Assembly: GCA_965214875.1 (NCBI GenBank)
Contig: OZ243980.1
Coordinates: forward strand, 3,720,001 to 3,784,000
Source: CBDAUN01 sp965214875
GTDB taxonomy: Bacteria; Pseudomonadota; Gammaproteobacteria; Arenicellales; JAJDZL01
Direction of reading: 5' to 3'
DNA length: 64,000 nt
In this document: piece by piece, positions 53,661-62,914 of the stretch
How the letters are laid out: each line of letters opens with the position of its first letter
Position numbering within the stretch: position 1 is the first letter of the stretch
Translations under genes and position numbers: made by a program
Notes under the pieces: generated by a model
What the model saw: only the letters and a program-made list of their open reading frames with translations
Told to the model about the DNA's origin: nothing
Databases searched by the model: none

Positions 53661-53850
53661 GACCCCATTCCACGTTTGCATTTCTTGGCATCGGGCACAG
53701 TTGGAAACGGCTTCTTGAATTTCTACAGTATCAACAGAGCCTTGCTCAAATGCCTCCGAAATTGTTCGTTAGCTGATTCAAAACAGCGCCCATGTGACTG
53801 GATAAGCAGAACGATCTGAGGCTCTGGCGGATTTAGTCTTTGGCAAATTT
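53661..53850 (+). pseudogene. Relic of the 5' end of a GHKL ATPase gene
   Basis: The frame reads DPIPRLHFLASGTVGNGFLN, matching DSIPRLQFLPSSTADGFLN of the intact gene at 56.7 kb. DNA similarity then continues through the stretch encoding the N-box (CTCCGAAATTGTTCGT and ATTCAAAACAGC are shared), but the frame is lost. It fades out near 53850. This is a diverged second copy, not a recent duplication. Confidence 0.75.
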
Positions 53851-53916
53851 ATGCCATCCGAGATGCTCGAAACGCAGGCCAATCACGAAAAGTTGCGCGG
53901 AATCGCTACCGGTTTG

Positions 53917-55073
53917 TCACAGCATCTTGCCCTCGTTCAATTGATCCAGGAAATGTTCGTAGTTCAAAACTTCGATTCCATCGATATTTCTATTGACTGC
54001 TTCCGAAGTGATGATGATTGATCTTCGAGGGTTGAACTCTTCATTGAAGGCCTTGATCGCGCGCAGGTCTCCTTGCCTGACACGGCTTTTGACCTCTCTA
54101 CTGCCACAGCTCCATTGCCCAGTACAAAATCCACTTCAAGGCCGCTATTGGTTCGCCAGTAGTTGATTCGTGCGTCCCATTCCTGATAACTGTTCGCTGC
54201 GACAAGCTCGAGGAAGATGAAGTGCTCGAAGCTGTTCTCGAAATTGTTGCCGTGCGGATTTAAGATTGTGTTGCCCAGCACGTAGTTCGCTACGCCAATG
54301 TCGAACAGATAGAACTTCGGAGCGCTCGAGATCGTGCGGCGGTTGGATTTTTTTGTGAACGGGTAGATCAGATGCCCGACCAGCGTATCTGCAAGAATTT
54401 CAAAATACGCGCGAACGGTTTTCGCATCGATCGCGCAGTCGCGGGCGATTGATGAATAGTTCAGCATCGCCCCGTGGCGGAACGGCAAAGCGTCGAAAAA
54501 TCTAGAGAAACCGGCGGCATTCCTGACCAAAGCCTCATTGAACACCTCCTGTGTCAGATAATCCTGCACGTATGCCCGGAGTGACCGCTTGGCAAGCTTC
54601 TTGGCGTATAGCCCTGGCAGCAATCCAGTCGACATGGCTGTGCGCAAATCAAACTTCGGCACTTCGCTCCAAGTCAGAGGGTGCAAGTTGAATTTCCATG
54701 CCCTGCCGCCGAGCAGGTTCACGCCGCTACGCTTCAGTTTCCGCGCACTGGACCCGCAAAGCACGAAACTCATTCTTTCTGATTCGATCAGTCTGTGAAC
54801 TTCATCCAAAAGCGACGGGACTTTTTGAATTTCATTAATGATGATTGGTGATGCGCGGGCCGTTGCGTCAAACGAGCGTAGCTCTTCACCGAGGGAGTTC
54901 GGCTTTGACAGAAAGCGCATCATCGCGCTCGCATCAAGCAGATCGAAGCTGATGCTGTCAGGGAATCGGTGTTTGAGAAGCGTCGATTTGCCTGTTTGCC
55001 GCGGCCCCCAGAGGAAAGCAGATTGACCTTGAGGTAGCGAAATCTTGCAATTTCGTTCGTAGATATTGGTCAT
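53917..55073 (-). pseudogene. DUF4143-type AAA ATPase with dinucleotide frameshift
   Basis: It starts at 55073 (MTNIYERNCKISLPQG). Walker A is WGPRQTGKSTLLK, Walker B-like IIINEIQKVP and sensor LCGSSARKLKR; the C-terminal DUF4143 region has FDIGVANYVLG and NYWRTNSGLEVDFVLG. Near 54093-54098 an extra AG (GTAGAGAGGTC) shifts the frame. The correct continuation, VKSRVRQGDLRAIKAFNEEF, then runs to a stop at 53917. Without the shift it would be about 385 residues. Family role is unclear. A 16-bp palindrome covers the start codon. Confidence 0.8.
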
Positions 55074-55110
55074 ATAATTCCCGATTAGCCAAGTTAATCG
55101 GGAATTATAT
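55072..55110. promoter_or_regulatory. Perfect 16-bp inverted repeat over the DUF4143 ATPase start
   Basis: Arms ATATAATTCCCGATTA (55072-55087) and TAATCGGGAATTATAT (55095-55110) are exactly complementary with a 7-base loop. One arm overlaps the start codon. It could be an autoregulatory operator or an mRNA hairpin controlling translation. Confidence 0.75.
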
Positions 55111-55430
55111 CCATAAAAACACAATTTATATCATGAGATTACTAGTAACTATTTCTGCAAGAATATCGAAATATGCTGCTATGGATAACGCGTCAATCGT
55201 GTTGCCGAGAATGTCCGCGGCCAGTAATCGGCAGTGAACTAGCAACCACGTCGAGATGCTCAAAAGCAGGCATAGTAAATTGAATGGCTCGCTGAAGCTT
55301 TGCTGCGCTTTGCGCACTTGCGCGGCAAAACTTATTCGATCATTGGGTCCGCCTCAGAATAAGGTTCTTTCTACGGCTAATCAGCACCATGCTTTCAACC
55401 TTAAAATCGCGTTAGGGAAGCTGCAAAATG
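55111..55430. other. Spacer without recognised gene
   Basis: It lies between the ATPase and the IS1380 relic. Only a weak minus-strand hydrophobic frame (55126-55317) is present, without family support. Confidence 0.45.
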
Positions 55431-56610
55431 GAATAAAGCCTTGCATAATGCGGGTTTCTGCATCAAGGAACATTTCACCCGCTGGGCGGGCCTGAACGGA
55501 GCAAGGCTTTATGGACATCCAATCCTGCAAGATTTCGGTCGCGAAAGACAAATTGGCTTCGCGAAGCGGCCTGGCGGCGCTGGCCGAGCTGATGCGCAAG
55601 CTGGGGCTCGATGCCTGTTTCGAGCGGCCGGAGCCGGGCAGCAGCCGCGCGGATTCCGCCCGGGCGCGTATCTCGTCACGTTCATGCTGATGATGCACGA
55701 GGGCTCGCGGCATCTGAGCGGGGTGAAGCAGCTTCGCGAGGAGCGGCCGCTGATGGAGCTGCTCGGCATCCGCCGGCCGCTGTCGGTCGCGCTGCACCAT
55801 CGGAAACGGGCGGCCCTGGATATCGACGCGACCGCGGCGCTGCGAGAAGTCGTCGGCGCAGTTTACGTACAAGAAGGAAAGGGGCTGCATGCCGATCGTC
55901 GGCCGCATTGCCGAGACCGGCATGGCGGCGGCGGAGTTCCGGGGCGGCTCGGCCGCGCCGAACTCGCGCAACTTCAAGTTCATCCGCCAGTGCGAGCGCG
56001 CCCTGCCGAAGAGCGTTAAGGTGCGTCGCGCACGACGGCTCGATTCCTGCGCTCGATGCGCGGCACGCCCAAGGCGTTCACGGTGGTGGTGCGGCGGATG
56101 CGGAAGTCCGGCCAGCAGGAGCTCGACTGCCCGCAAGGCGGCGACACGCTGTCGCAGGGCGGCTTCGCCTGCCGGGCGCTGGCGACCAGCCTCTGCCGGC
56201 GGAGCGACTCCGCGGTGATCCACTGATGCAACCGAAGGGGCGAGGACTCGGAGAACCGCATCCGCGAGCTTCGCAGCGGCTTCGGCGCGGCGCATCCCCC
56301 GTGCGGCGGCTTCGCTGCCAACGCGCTGCATTCCGCGCTGTGCATGCGCGCCTGCAACCTGTTCGCGCTGATGCGACAGGTGCTGGATGCGAGCTATGAA
56401 TCGCTGCGCATCGAGACCTTGCGCCGGCGGCACTGCTGCAGGGCGGGCAAGATCGTGCGCCATGCCAGGGGCCGGGCGCTGAAGCTGTGCGACGCGCGGG
56501 TGCCGGAATCTCCCCGCGCCTCGGATTTCGACGGAAAATCCGCCCAAAAAATCTCTAACGCGAATTTTGGGTTCAAACACAAAATTCCTCACTATAATGC
56601 CGGGTTATAA
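55431..56610 (+). mobile_element. IS1380-family transposase relic
   Basis: Transposase pieces lie in several plus-strand frames: SGVKQLREERPLMELLGI, HHRKRAALDIDATAALREVV, MPIVGRIAETGMAAAEF, FIRQCERALP, NRIRELRSGFGAAHPPC and FAANALHSALCMRACNLFAL. The order matches a full IS1380 DDE transposase but with many frameshifts, so the element is dead. It ends about 115 bases before the GHKL gene and may have delivered or disrupted its upstream region. Confidence 0.75.
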
Positions 56611-56723
56611 TTGATCTCGATTATGATGGTAGACGGTATTTGTTTGATGACAGTTTCTTTTACGCAATTCTGGTCACACACTCTATTCTTCGGCCTTCTG
56701 TTTAGATGAGCTAACTTACCATT

Positions 56724-58655
56724 ATGCAACGCAAAAGAGAAGTTTCCAAAAATAGCGATTCTATCCCGCGTCTGCAATTTTTACCATCAAGCACAGCTGA
56801 TGGCTTCTTGAATTCGACAGTGTCGGGAGAGCGTCTTTCAAATATCTCCGAAATTGTTCGTGAGTTAATTCAAAACAGCACTGATGCCGCTAGAGAAGCG
56901 GGGCATTCTGAAGCGAGGGTGGATTTTGCCTTTGACGAAGTCCAGCCGCAACAGATACCCGGCATTGACGATTACAAAAAAGCGCTGGAATATTGTCAAG
57001 AAGTTCACGCACATATTGACAATTGCTTAGCTACGATAGAGAAGATAAGGCATCAACTCGAAAGCGATCGTGTTCGGGTATTGAATATTTTCGATAATGG
57101 AGTAGGCCTGAATGTAGACAGAATGAATCGACTACTTGGAGACGGAATAACTAGTAAGACAGAAGATTGGTCCAACTCAGGAGGATCGTATGGCGTAGGC
57201 CACTTAACCGCCTTTGGCGCATCCGACATGCGCTATATCCTTTATGGCGGTGTTACGCCAGACAGCAAAAGAACGATGTCAGGGCATGCTATTCTGGCAT
57301 CTCATTTCCCCCCCCCCCCCCAATTCAACGGTAAACCGGAAAGCGGTCTTCGCGGCAAAGATGGATATTTTATCCACGGCTTAGATTCGACCAAGCGCTC
57401 GCTTTCGAATCGCTTGGTTTTCCCCTCTGATAGTGCTATTCCTGCTTTTGTTGGGCAGAAATTGTCGTTCTTGCAGAACAAATATCAAAGTGGTTCTGTG
57501 GTATCGATCCTAGGTTTCAACGCTTTCAATTTAAAAGACGTTTCTCAGGATAATATCAACAATGAGATATTTCGTGCAGTTGCGCGAAATTTTTTTATTA
57601 GCATCCTAGAAAAAAAACTCGTTGTGGTTTGTGATGGAGAAGAAATGACGCGCACGGCACTCGAAAAAGTGATGCAAGATGATAAATGTCAGAAGAGGCG
57701 AAACAGTGAAATTGAAGTCATAAGCGGTAGCAAATCTTATTCTGATTATGTCACAGTTAAGACCGGCAAGAAAGAGACGATCGGTACAGAATACGGCAAT
57801 TTCGATTTGCATTACAGACTGGCGGACTCTGATGAGTCCATGCGTATTTCGCTGTACAGGCAGGGTATGTACATCACCGACTCCATGCCTCACAACAAAC
57901 CTGCCCAATACGGGAAGTTTAAACCCTTTAATGCTGTTATATCGATTGAAGACGGCCCGAAGCAGGCTAATAAAGCGTTTCAACTCATTCGCGGCTCAGA
58001 GGGCCCAAAGCATCTTGAGATAAGAGCTGAGCGATTGCTCAAATCCGACAGAGATCAATTTTTAGGCTTATTTCGGCAAATTAATGAGCAAATTAGATTG
58101 CGGTGTACCGAGGAATCGACAGATGAGTTCACTCCTTCAATATTTGACATTGTCCTTAATAGCGGTAAGTCGAAACCGCCGCCGGCCACAACAGAAAGCC
58201 GGACAGGAGGTTCAGGTAATGCAACTCCCGTAGATGAAACAACTGACGGGGTTGGGCCTGGAAATGAGGGTGGACGGACCAATGGTGGGGGAGACCCCAT
58301 AGGTAGAAAGCTTGTTCGAAATCGATGCTTAATCAAAGTGGCTGCGAAACGAGATCAAGAATCCATCCGATTAATCATCGATTCGGAGAAAACAATCGAT
58401 GGCGCACGCCTATACCTCGGTGTTCATAGCGGTTCTGATGCCACTTGTAGTTCCCCTCTCAACGATGATCCGATTAAATTCAAACTTGTGTCAATAGACG
58501 GAAATGTCGTCAATTCCAGTGGAGCTAAGTCCAAAGCAGTGGGTGTTATTGAGCGTGATAAGCCTAAGCAAATTTCGTTGGAGTTGCTGGACGAAGTTCC
58601 TCGTGACGCTGTGATTAAAGTCTCGATCGGTAATGACGGAGCCGCGAAGAGATGA
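56724..58655 (+). CDS. GHKL (HSP90-like) ATPase, first gene of the sulfur-linked island
   Basis: The 643-residue protein has the Bergerat ATP fold: N-box EIVRELIQNSTDAA (about 43-56), G1 DNGVGL (about 126-131) and G2 SGGSYGVGH (about 152-160). The middle domain has no known name to me. A Gly/Pro/Thr-rich linker (about 490-535) leads to a C-terminal beta-like domain (about 540-640). A C14 tract at 57308-57321 encodes PPPP at about residue 196 and is in frame, so the gene is ON as assembled; a one-base slip would truncate it to under a third. It overlaps the next gene by 4 bases. Confidence 0.85.
   Translation: MQRKREVSKNSDSIPRLQFLPSSTADGFLNSTVSGERLSNISEIVRELIQNSTDAAREAGHSEARVDFAFDEVQPQQIPGIDDYKKALEYCQEVHAHIDNCLATIEKIRHQLESDRVRVLNIFDNGVGLNVDRMNRLLGDGITSKTEDWSNSGGSYGVGHLTAFGASDMRYILYGGVTPDSKRTMSGHAILASHFPPPPQFNGKPESGLRGKDGYFIHGLDSTKRSLSNRLVFPSDSAIPAFVGQKLSFLQNKYQSGSVVSILGFNAFNLKDVSQDNINNEIFRAVARNFFISILEKKLVVVCDGEEMTRTALEKVMQDDKCQKRRNSEIEVISGSKSYSDYVTVKTGKKETIGTEYGNFDLHYRLADSDESMRISLYRQGMYITDSMPHNKPAQYGKFKPFNAVISIEDGPKQANKAFQLIRGSEGPKHLEIRAERLLKSDRDQFLGLFRQINEQIRLRCTEESTDEFTPSIFDIVLNSGKSKPPPATTESRTGGSGNATPVDETTDGVGPGNEGGRTNGGGDPIGRKLVRNRCLIKVAAKRDQESIRLIIDSEKTIDGARLYLGVHSGSDATCSSPLNDDPIKFKLVSIDGNVVNSSGAKSKAVGVIERDKPKQISLELLDEVPRDAVIKVSIGNDGAAKR
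57308..57321 (+). repeat. C14 homopolymer in the GHKL ATPase gene
   Basis: Fourteen C residues encode the end of Phe, four Pro and the start of Gln. They are in frame as assembled. This is the longest homopolymer I noticed and a probable slipped-strand on/off switch. Confidence 0.88.
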
Positions 58656-59494
58656 GTACATTAAATCCTGCATTTTGCAGCTTTCCGATCATGGCGAGTG
58701 GAAACATGGATTACCTCGAGGGCAATTCTTACTCGGTTCAGTTGTATAGCGATGTAGATGTTCGACGCATAGAGCACAAATTGTCTGGTCAGAGTTGGGT
58801 CCGAAGCCTAATTGATGATGGTTCCGCGCAGTTTGCTTGTATTGTCACGGCTCCCTGGTGCTCATATCGATCCGTGGTTGCAAAGTCAGTAACCAGAACA
58901 AGCAATGATATGGAAATCGTTGTCGAACAAGAAGTTGATCTCGCCACTGCGGAATATGCAGGCCCTGCAATGCTTCAACCAATTGTTGTTGTTTGCCAAG
59001 AATTGAGAGGTATAAATTTATCTGAAGAAGATGGTGTAAATGCGCTGTGGTTGGGGTCAGAAATCGATGTCCCGAGAGGCGCAAAGATAGCGTACGGTCC
59101 TTGTTATCATGCCAGTGAAATTATGCAAAGCATTTTGAGGGTTCGAGTCGATGGCAACCTTCCTGATGGCTGCTTTGAAGTGATTGATGTGCCTGAGGAA
59201 GGTTTTTATTTTTCGCTTAATTCCTCAAAGGATTTGTTTGACAAATTGAAAAACCCGGGTCGTTCGACTAAGCACAGAGACAGCATATATTGCTTTGCCT
59301 TATCGCAAGGTTTAGAAATTCTTAAAAACGAATACGAAGAGGAAACGACGTGGCGCATCCATGGCAACCTTCGTCACCTGCACGATTATTTAAAACAAAA
59401 AGGGCTGTCCACTTGGGATCAGGAAGATTTTAAGCCGAACAGGGTTGTTGCACAGTGGGTGCCGCATCAAATTGATCGACTGGAGAACGATTGA
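58652..59494 (+). CDS. Unknown protein of the sulfur-linked island
   Basis: A 280-residue soluble protein with no signal peptide or membrane helix and no family I recognise. It looks beta-rich in the first 200 residues (YSVQLYSDVDVRRIEHKL, MEIVVEQEVDLATAEY) and ends in a helical tail with WRIHGNLRHLHDYLKQK. It is coupled to the GHKL ATPase by a 4-base overlap and followed after 30 bases by the next gene, so it is probably a dedicated component of the same system. Confidence 0.75.
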   Translation: MSTLNPAFCSFPIMASGNMDYLEGNSYSVQLYSDVDVRRIEHKLSGQSWVRSLIDDGSAQFACIVTAPWCSYRSVVAKSVTRTSNDMEIVVEQEVDLATAEYAGPAMLQPIVVVCQELRGINLSEEDGVNALWLGSEIDVPRGAKIAYGPCYHASEIMQSILRVRVDGNLPDGCFEVIDVPEEGFYFSLNSSKDLFDKLKNPGRSTKHRDSIYCFALSQGLEILKNEYEEETTWRIHGNLRHLHDYLKQKGLSTWDQEDFKPNRVVAQWVPHQIDRLEND

Positions 59495-59524
59495 CATTGA
59501 TTATGAGCAATTCAAAATAGAACA

Positions 59525-60439
59525 ATGGCTTCAGAATATGAAACATTCAACTTGCAGATCATTAAATCAGATGAACTTGCAAAAATGCGTCGCTTGCTGA
59601 CGGATAAAGTTATCGACAAACAAGACAAGCTCCCGACCCCGAATACGCAAGAACAATTGAATTTCGCTGAAAAGATCGTTTCGGAAAGAATCGGTGACTT
59701 TCTGGATTTGTTTGACGCATATTCAAAAGAGGAAAACCGCATAGAAGTCGTACTTCCAGATTCAAAGGAGAAAATGACTGAGAAAGAATTCAGTGGTCCA
59801 CCGCTTGACACCGAACAGAAGATTTACGAGAGGCTTGAATTCATCTCACCGCGCACGGCAGCTTCTACTGCATTTTGGACCAGTTATCACATTGAGCTGA
59901 TTCGAAGAAAAATCATTGAACCAGGTTACTTGGCGGCAAAAGCAGGTGCATCGCAAACAGGTAGAGCCAGACTCGAAAGCGCGATTAAGAGAGAACATAG
60001 AAGACAACTTGATGACAGTATTCGAACAGTTTTGCGGCGACTAGGTGGTTTGCCAGAAGCGCGGGGCAACGTCTCTGTATTTGTTGATTGTCATCTTGCT
60101 CGAGCTTGGTGGCGAGGGTACATCGCGAATGCGGTAGCAGAAGATAGCCAATATGATTGCAACGACATATGGAGTTTGTTGCACCTGCCCGGAGCTCCGT
60201 GGGTTCAAATGATGGAGTATGGGGTGAAACGTTTGACAGTAATCTCGGATAGAAAAGTACGCTCCGCATTTATCGCCCGCTTAATCGAGTTGCAAGTTAA
60301 CGCACAAACACAGCATCGAAAGAATCTTATAACCGACTGGCTAGGCCAAATTGGCAAGCTTAGTGCTGGTCGGGAATTGGGGTTTTTGGAGTTCGATGAA
60401 AATCTTGCATTGTTTAAAAACAGCTTCGGCAGACTGTGA
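59525..60439 (+). CDS. Helical protein of unknown function (possibly DUF6339-like)
   Basis: The 304-residue protein has a conserved-looking core, FWTSYHIELIRRKIIEPGYLAA, then VDCHLARAWWRGYIANAV and WSLLHLPGAPWVQMMEYGVKRLTVISDR. It resembles, from memory only, DUF6339 proteins. It has no membrane helix. It directly abuts the PP-loop gene. The family name is tentative; the operon membership is clear. Confidence 0.65.
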   Translation: MASEYETFNLQIIKSDELAKMRRLLTDKVIDKQDKLPTPNTQEQLNFAEKIVSERIGDFLDLFDAYSKEENRIEVVLPDSKEKMTEKEFSGPPLDTEQKIYERLEFISPRTAASTAFWTSYHIELIRRKIIEPGYLAAKAGASQTGRARLESAIKREHRRQLDDSIRTVLRRLGGLPEARGNVSVFVDCHLARAWWRGYIANAVAEDSQYDCNDIWSLLHLPGAPWVQMMEYGVKRLTVISDRKVRSAFIARLIELQVNAQTQHRKNLITDWLGQIGKLSAGRELGFLEFDENLALFKNSFGRL

Positions 60440-60448
60440 TTGCAGGCT

Positions 60449-61726
60449 ATGAGAGTTCAATATTACCATCAAGAACATGCTGAAATGCCCCATGTCGTCA
60501 AATTTTCAGGAGGGCGGTCTAGTGCGATGATGCTCATGGAATTGCTGAGAGCAGGTCAATTGTCTTCATCACGTGGCGATGTAGTTTTGTTCAACAATAC
60601 CTCTGCCGAGCATCCTGAAACATACAAGTTTGTAGTCAAGTGTAAGGAGTATGCCGAATCCAATTTCGATATTCCTTTCTTTCTGATTGAGTTTCGAACT
60701 TATGAAGATGCATGGCTTGGTCGCTGGAGACGGGCATCGACGTATCGCATGGTAAAACCGTACCCATATCGAAGTTACAAAAGCAAGCGTTCATACGGCT
60801 ATCGTCATAAAGGCGAGGTGTTTAAGGACTTTGTTTCTTGGAAATCTCAATTGCCCACTAGGTTTTCAAGAACATGCACAGAATATTTGAAGCTGCGCAC
60901 GACCGCGCACTTCTTGGAAGATTGGTTTGGCCGGATTGAGAGGACATCAATCGATGACGCTATGCCGAAGAATGATGGCAACCGGTTGGCAAATCAAAGA
61001 GGTTTCAAAAATAGCAACCCTCGACTCGGTCACTTTTCTGATGAGTCGCTTATGCCAGATCCTGAGTTTTATGGCGCGAGATCCGAAAAAGTTCGCTATC
61101 ACCTGCAACAGCCAACAGTGCGTGAGCCGCAAGCATATCAAGATTTTACAAAAGTGCGTTTAAATCGCATTCGCAATCCGCTTGTGAAGCAGCATGTTTT
61201 CGATCATAAAGCGAATCTCCGAGGAGAATACGCGTTGCCCTTTGTTTCATTGGTTGGGCTCAGGGCGGATGAACCAGTGCGCGTTGCGAGAGTGTTGGCC
61301 AGAAACAGCATTCCGGCCTCGAACGACAAAATAGCTGATGGAGAGATTGTTTACGCGCCCTTGTTTGACTCTGCGATTTGCGCAACTGAGGTTTTTGAAT
61401 ATTGGAGAAAACAGCCCTTTAGTTTAAAAATTCCTGACGAAGTTAATCTCTCCAATTGCGTGTTTTGTTTCATGAAAGGAACCAAAGCTCTGCGTGATCT
61501 AGCACAAAATCATAGTGTTGGTGATGGCCCCGGCAATATTCGATGGTGGGCAGATTTCGAGGCTCAATATGCAAACTGCATCCCAACAAAAGGCAAACAA
61601 AATAGCAATACCGTCTTTGGGTTCTTTGGTGCCAATGCGACTACCTATAAAGATATTGCGAATGGCAAGAGGTGTTCGCCGCACGAACACCAATCCGAAT
61701 TCATGTCATGTGAATGCACCGACTAG
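60449..61726 (+). CDS. PP-loop (PAPS reductase/DndC/SspD-like) protein
   Basis: The protein is about 425 residues. The pyrophosphatase loop is VVKFSGGRSSAMMLMELL, followed by LFNNTSAEHPETYKFVVKC. RTCTEYLKLRT equals the RxCTxxLK motif of PAPS reductases. A CVFC pair (NCVFCFMKG) and a C-terminal CECTD supply more cysteines that could bind an iron-sulfur cluster. In Dnd and Ssp systems this family adenylates DNA phosphate before sulfur insertion; other members make different sulfur products. The ATG at 60449 is preferred over the TTG at 60440. A cysteine desulfurase follows. Confidence 0.85.
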   Translation: MRVQYYHQEHAEMPHVVKFSGGRSSAMMLMELLRAGQLSSSRGDVVLFNNTSAEHPETYKFVVKCKEYAESNFDIPFFLIEFRTYEDAWLGRWRRASTYRMVKPYPYRSYKSKRSYGYRHKGEVFKDFVSWKSQLPTRFSRTCTEYLKLRTTAHFLEDWFGRIERTSIDDAMPKNDGNRLANQRGFKNSNPRLGHFSDESLMPDPEFYGARSEKVRYHLQQPTVREPQAYQDFTKVRLNRIRNPLVKQHVFDHKANLRGEYALPFVSLVGLRADEPVRVARVLARNSIPASNDKIADGEIVYAPLFDSAICATEVFEYWRKQPFSLKIPDEVNLSNCVFCFMKGTKALRDLAQNHSVGDGPGNIRWWADFEAQYANCIPTKGKQNSNTVFGFFGANATTYKDIANGKRCSPHEHQSEFMSCECTD

Positions 61727-61749
61727 TCTTGATGCATCCGATTTAAGTT

Positions 61750-62910
61750 TTGCGCCCTGCTGAAAATCAAGTCTACCTTGACTATCAAGCCGCTACTCCG
61801 GTTGATTCCAGAGTGCTGGATGAAATGCTGCCTTTCTTTATGGAAGTATACGCGAATCCTCACGCCACTACGCACCGGCATGCGTTGATGTCAAGTCGAG
61901 CAGTTGAAACTGCTAGAGCGCAAATCGCAGGTTCCCTTGGAGCGCATCCAAAAGAAATAATTTTCACATCAGGCGCGACGGAATCAAACAATATGGCCAT
62001 ATTGGGTGTTGCTGCCGACGCTGGAAAGCAGCGCCGCAAGGTCATAACTCAAACCACAGAACACCTTTCTGTGCTTGAACCAATAAAGAAACTTCAGAGT
62101 CGAGGGTTTGAGACGGAGAGGGTAGGTGTTCAAAGGAGCGGAGTCGTAGACATAAATCAATTGGAGCGCTCGATTGATCACAGAACGTTGTTGGTTTCGG
62201 TGATGCTGGTGAATAACGAGACTGGTGTCATTCAGCCAGTCGAGGAGATAGCTCGGATATGTAAACGGCATGATGTCATACTTCATTGTGATTGCGCTCA
62301 GGCGCTGGGGCGCGTACCCCTTAACCTGAAGAAAATTCCGATAGGAATGGCCACGTTTTCCGCTCACAAGATATACGGCCCCAAAGGTGTTGGTTGTCTA
62401 TTTGTTCGAAGCAAGCTCCGGAAAATACTGAAGCCAATTCTTTATGGAGGTGGGCAGGAAGGAGGATTGCGACCGGGAACGCTACCGGTTCCTCTCTGTG
62501 TGGGGTTTGGCCGCGCTATCGAGCTTGCAGTCGATGAGCAACCTCTGTTTGCTAAAGATGCTAAACATCGCATCAACTTGATTCGCGGCGCTATTGACGC
62601 TACCGATTTCACCGTACGCTATAACGGTGATCCGGCGTATACAGCACCTGGCTGCTTGAATTTCTCGCTCGCAGGCATTCGTGCGGAGGCTCTACTCGAA
62701 ACTTGGAGTGATCTGGAACTCTCAACAGGGTCCGCATGCACTGCTACGAAACAGAAATCGTCACATGTCCTGAGTGCGATGAAAGTCCCGCGTCCTTTGA
62801 TTGAATCAGCGATCCGATTAAGTATCGGTCGGGAGACAACGACACCTGATGTTGAAAAGATATTGAGCCACATTGCAGATATAGGCAATCTGAAGAGCAG
62901 CATGAACTAA
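61750..62910 (+). CDS. Cysteine desulfurase (DndA/SspA/IscS-like)
   Basis: The 386-residue PLP enzyme has VYLDYQAATPVDSRV, IIFTSGATESNNMAI, the PLP lysine in FSAHKIYGPKGVG, GGGQEGGLRPGT and the sulfur-carrying Cys in LSTGSACTATKQKSSHVL. It releases sulfur from cysteine as a persulfide. Its place after a PP-loop gene, rather than in an isc operon, points to a dedicated sulfur donor, as DndA is for DndC. The start appears to be TTG at 61750; no better ATG was seen upstream. Confidence 0.92.
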   Translation: MRPAENQVYLDYQAATPVDSRVLDEMLPFFMEVYANPHATTHRHALMSSRAVETARAQIAGSLGAHPKEIIFTSGATESNNMAILGVAADAGKQRRKVITQTTEHLSVLEPIKKLQSRGFETERVGVQRSGVVDINQLERSIDHRTLLVSVMLVNNETGVIQPVEEIARICKRHDVILHCDCAQALGRVPLNLKKIPIGMATFSAHKIYGPKGVGCLFVRSKLRKILKPILYGGGQEGGLRPGTLPVPLCVGFGRAIELAVDEQPLFAKDAKHRINLIRGAIDATDFTVRYNGDPAYTAPGCLNFSLAGIRAEALLETWSDLELSTGSACTATKQKSSHVLSAMKVPRPLIESAIRLSIGRETTTPDVEKILSHIADIGNLKSSMN

Positions 62911-62914
62911 ACCG

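Noticed and set aside
55381..56592. 403-codon minus-strand frame opposite the IS1380 relic
   Set aside because: The plus strand carries ordered IS1380 transposase motifs, while the minus frame is an Arg/Ala/Pro-rich shadow of GC-rich DNA.
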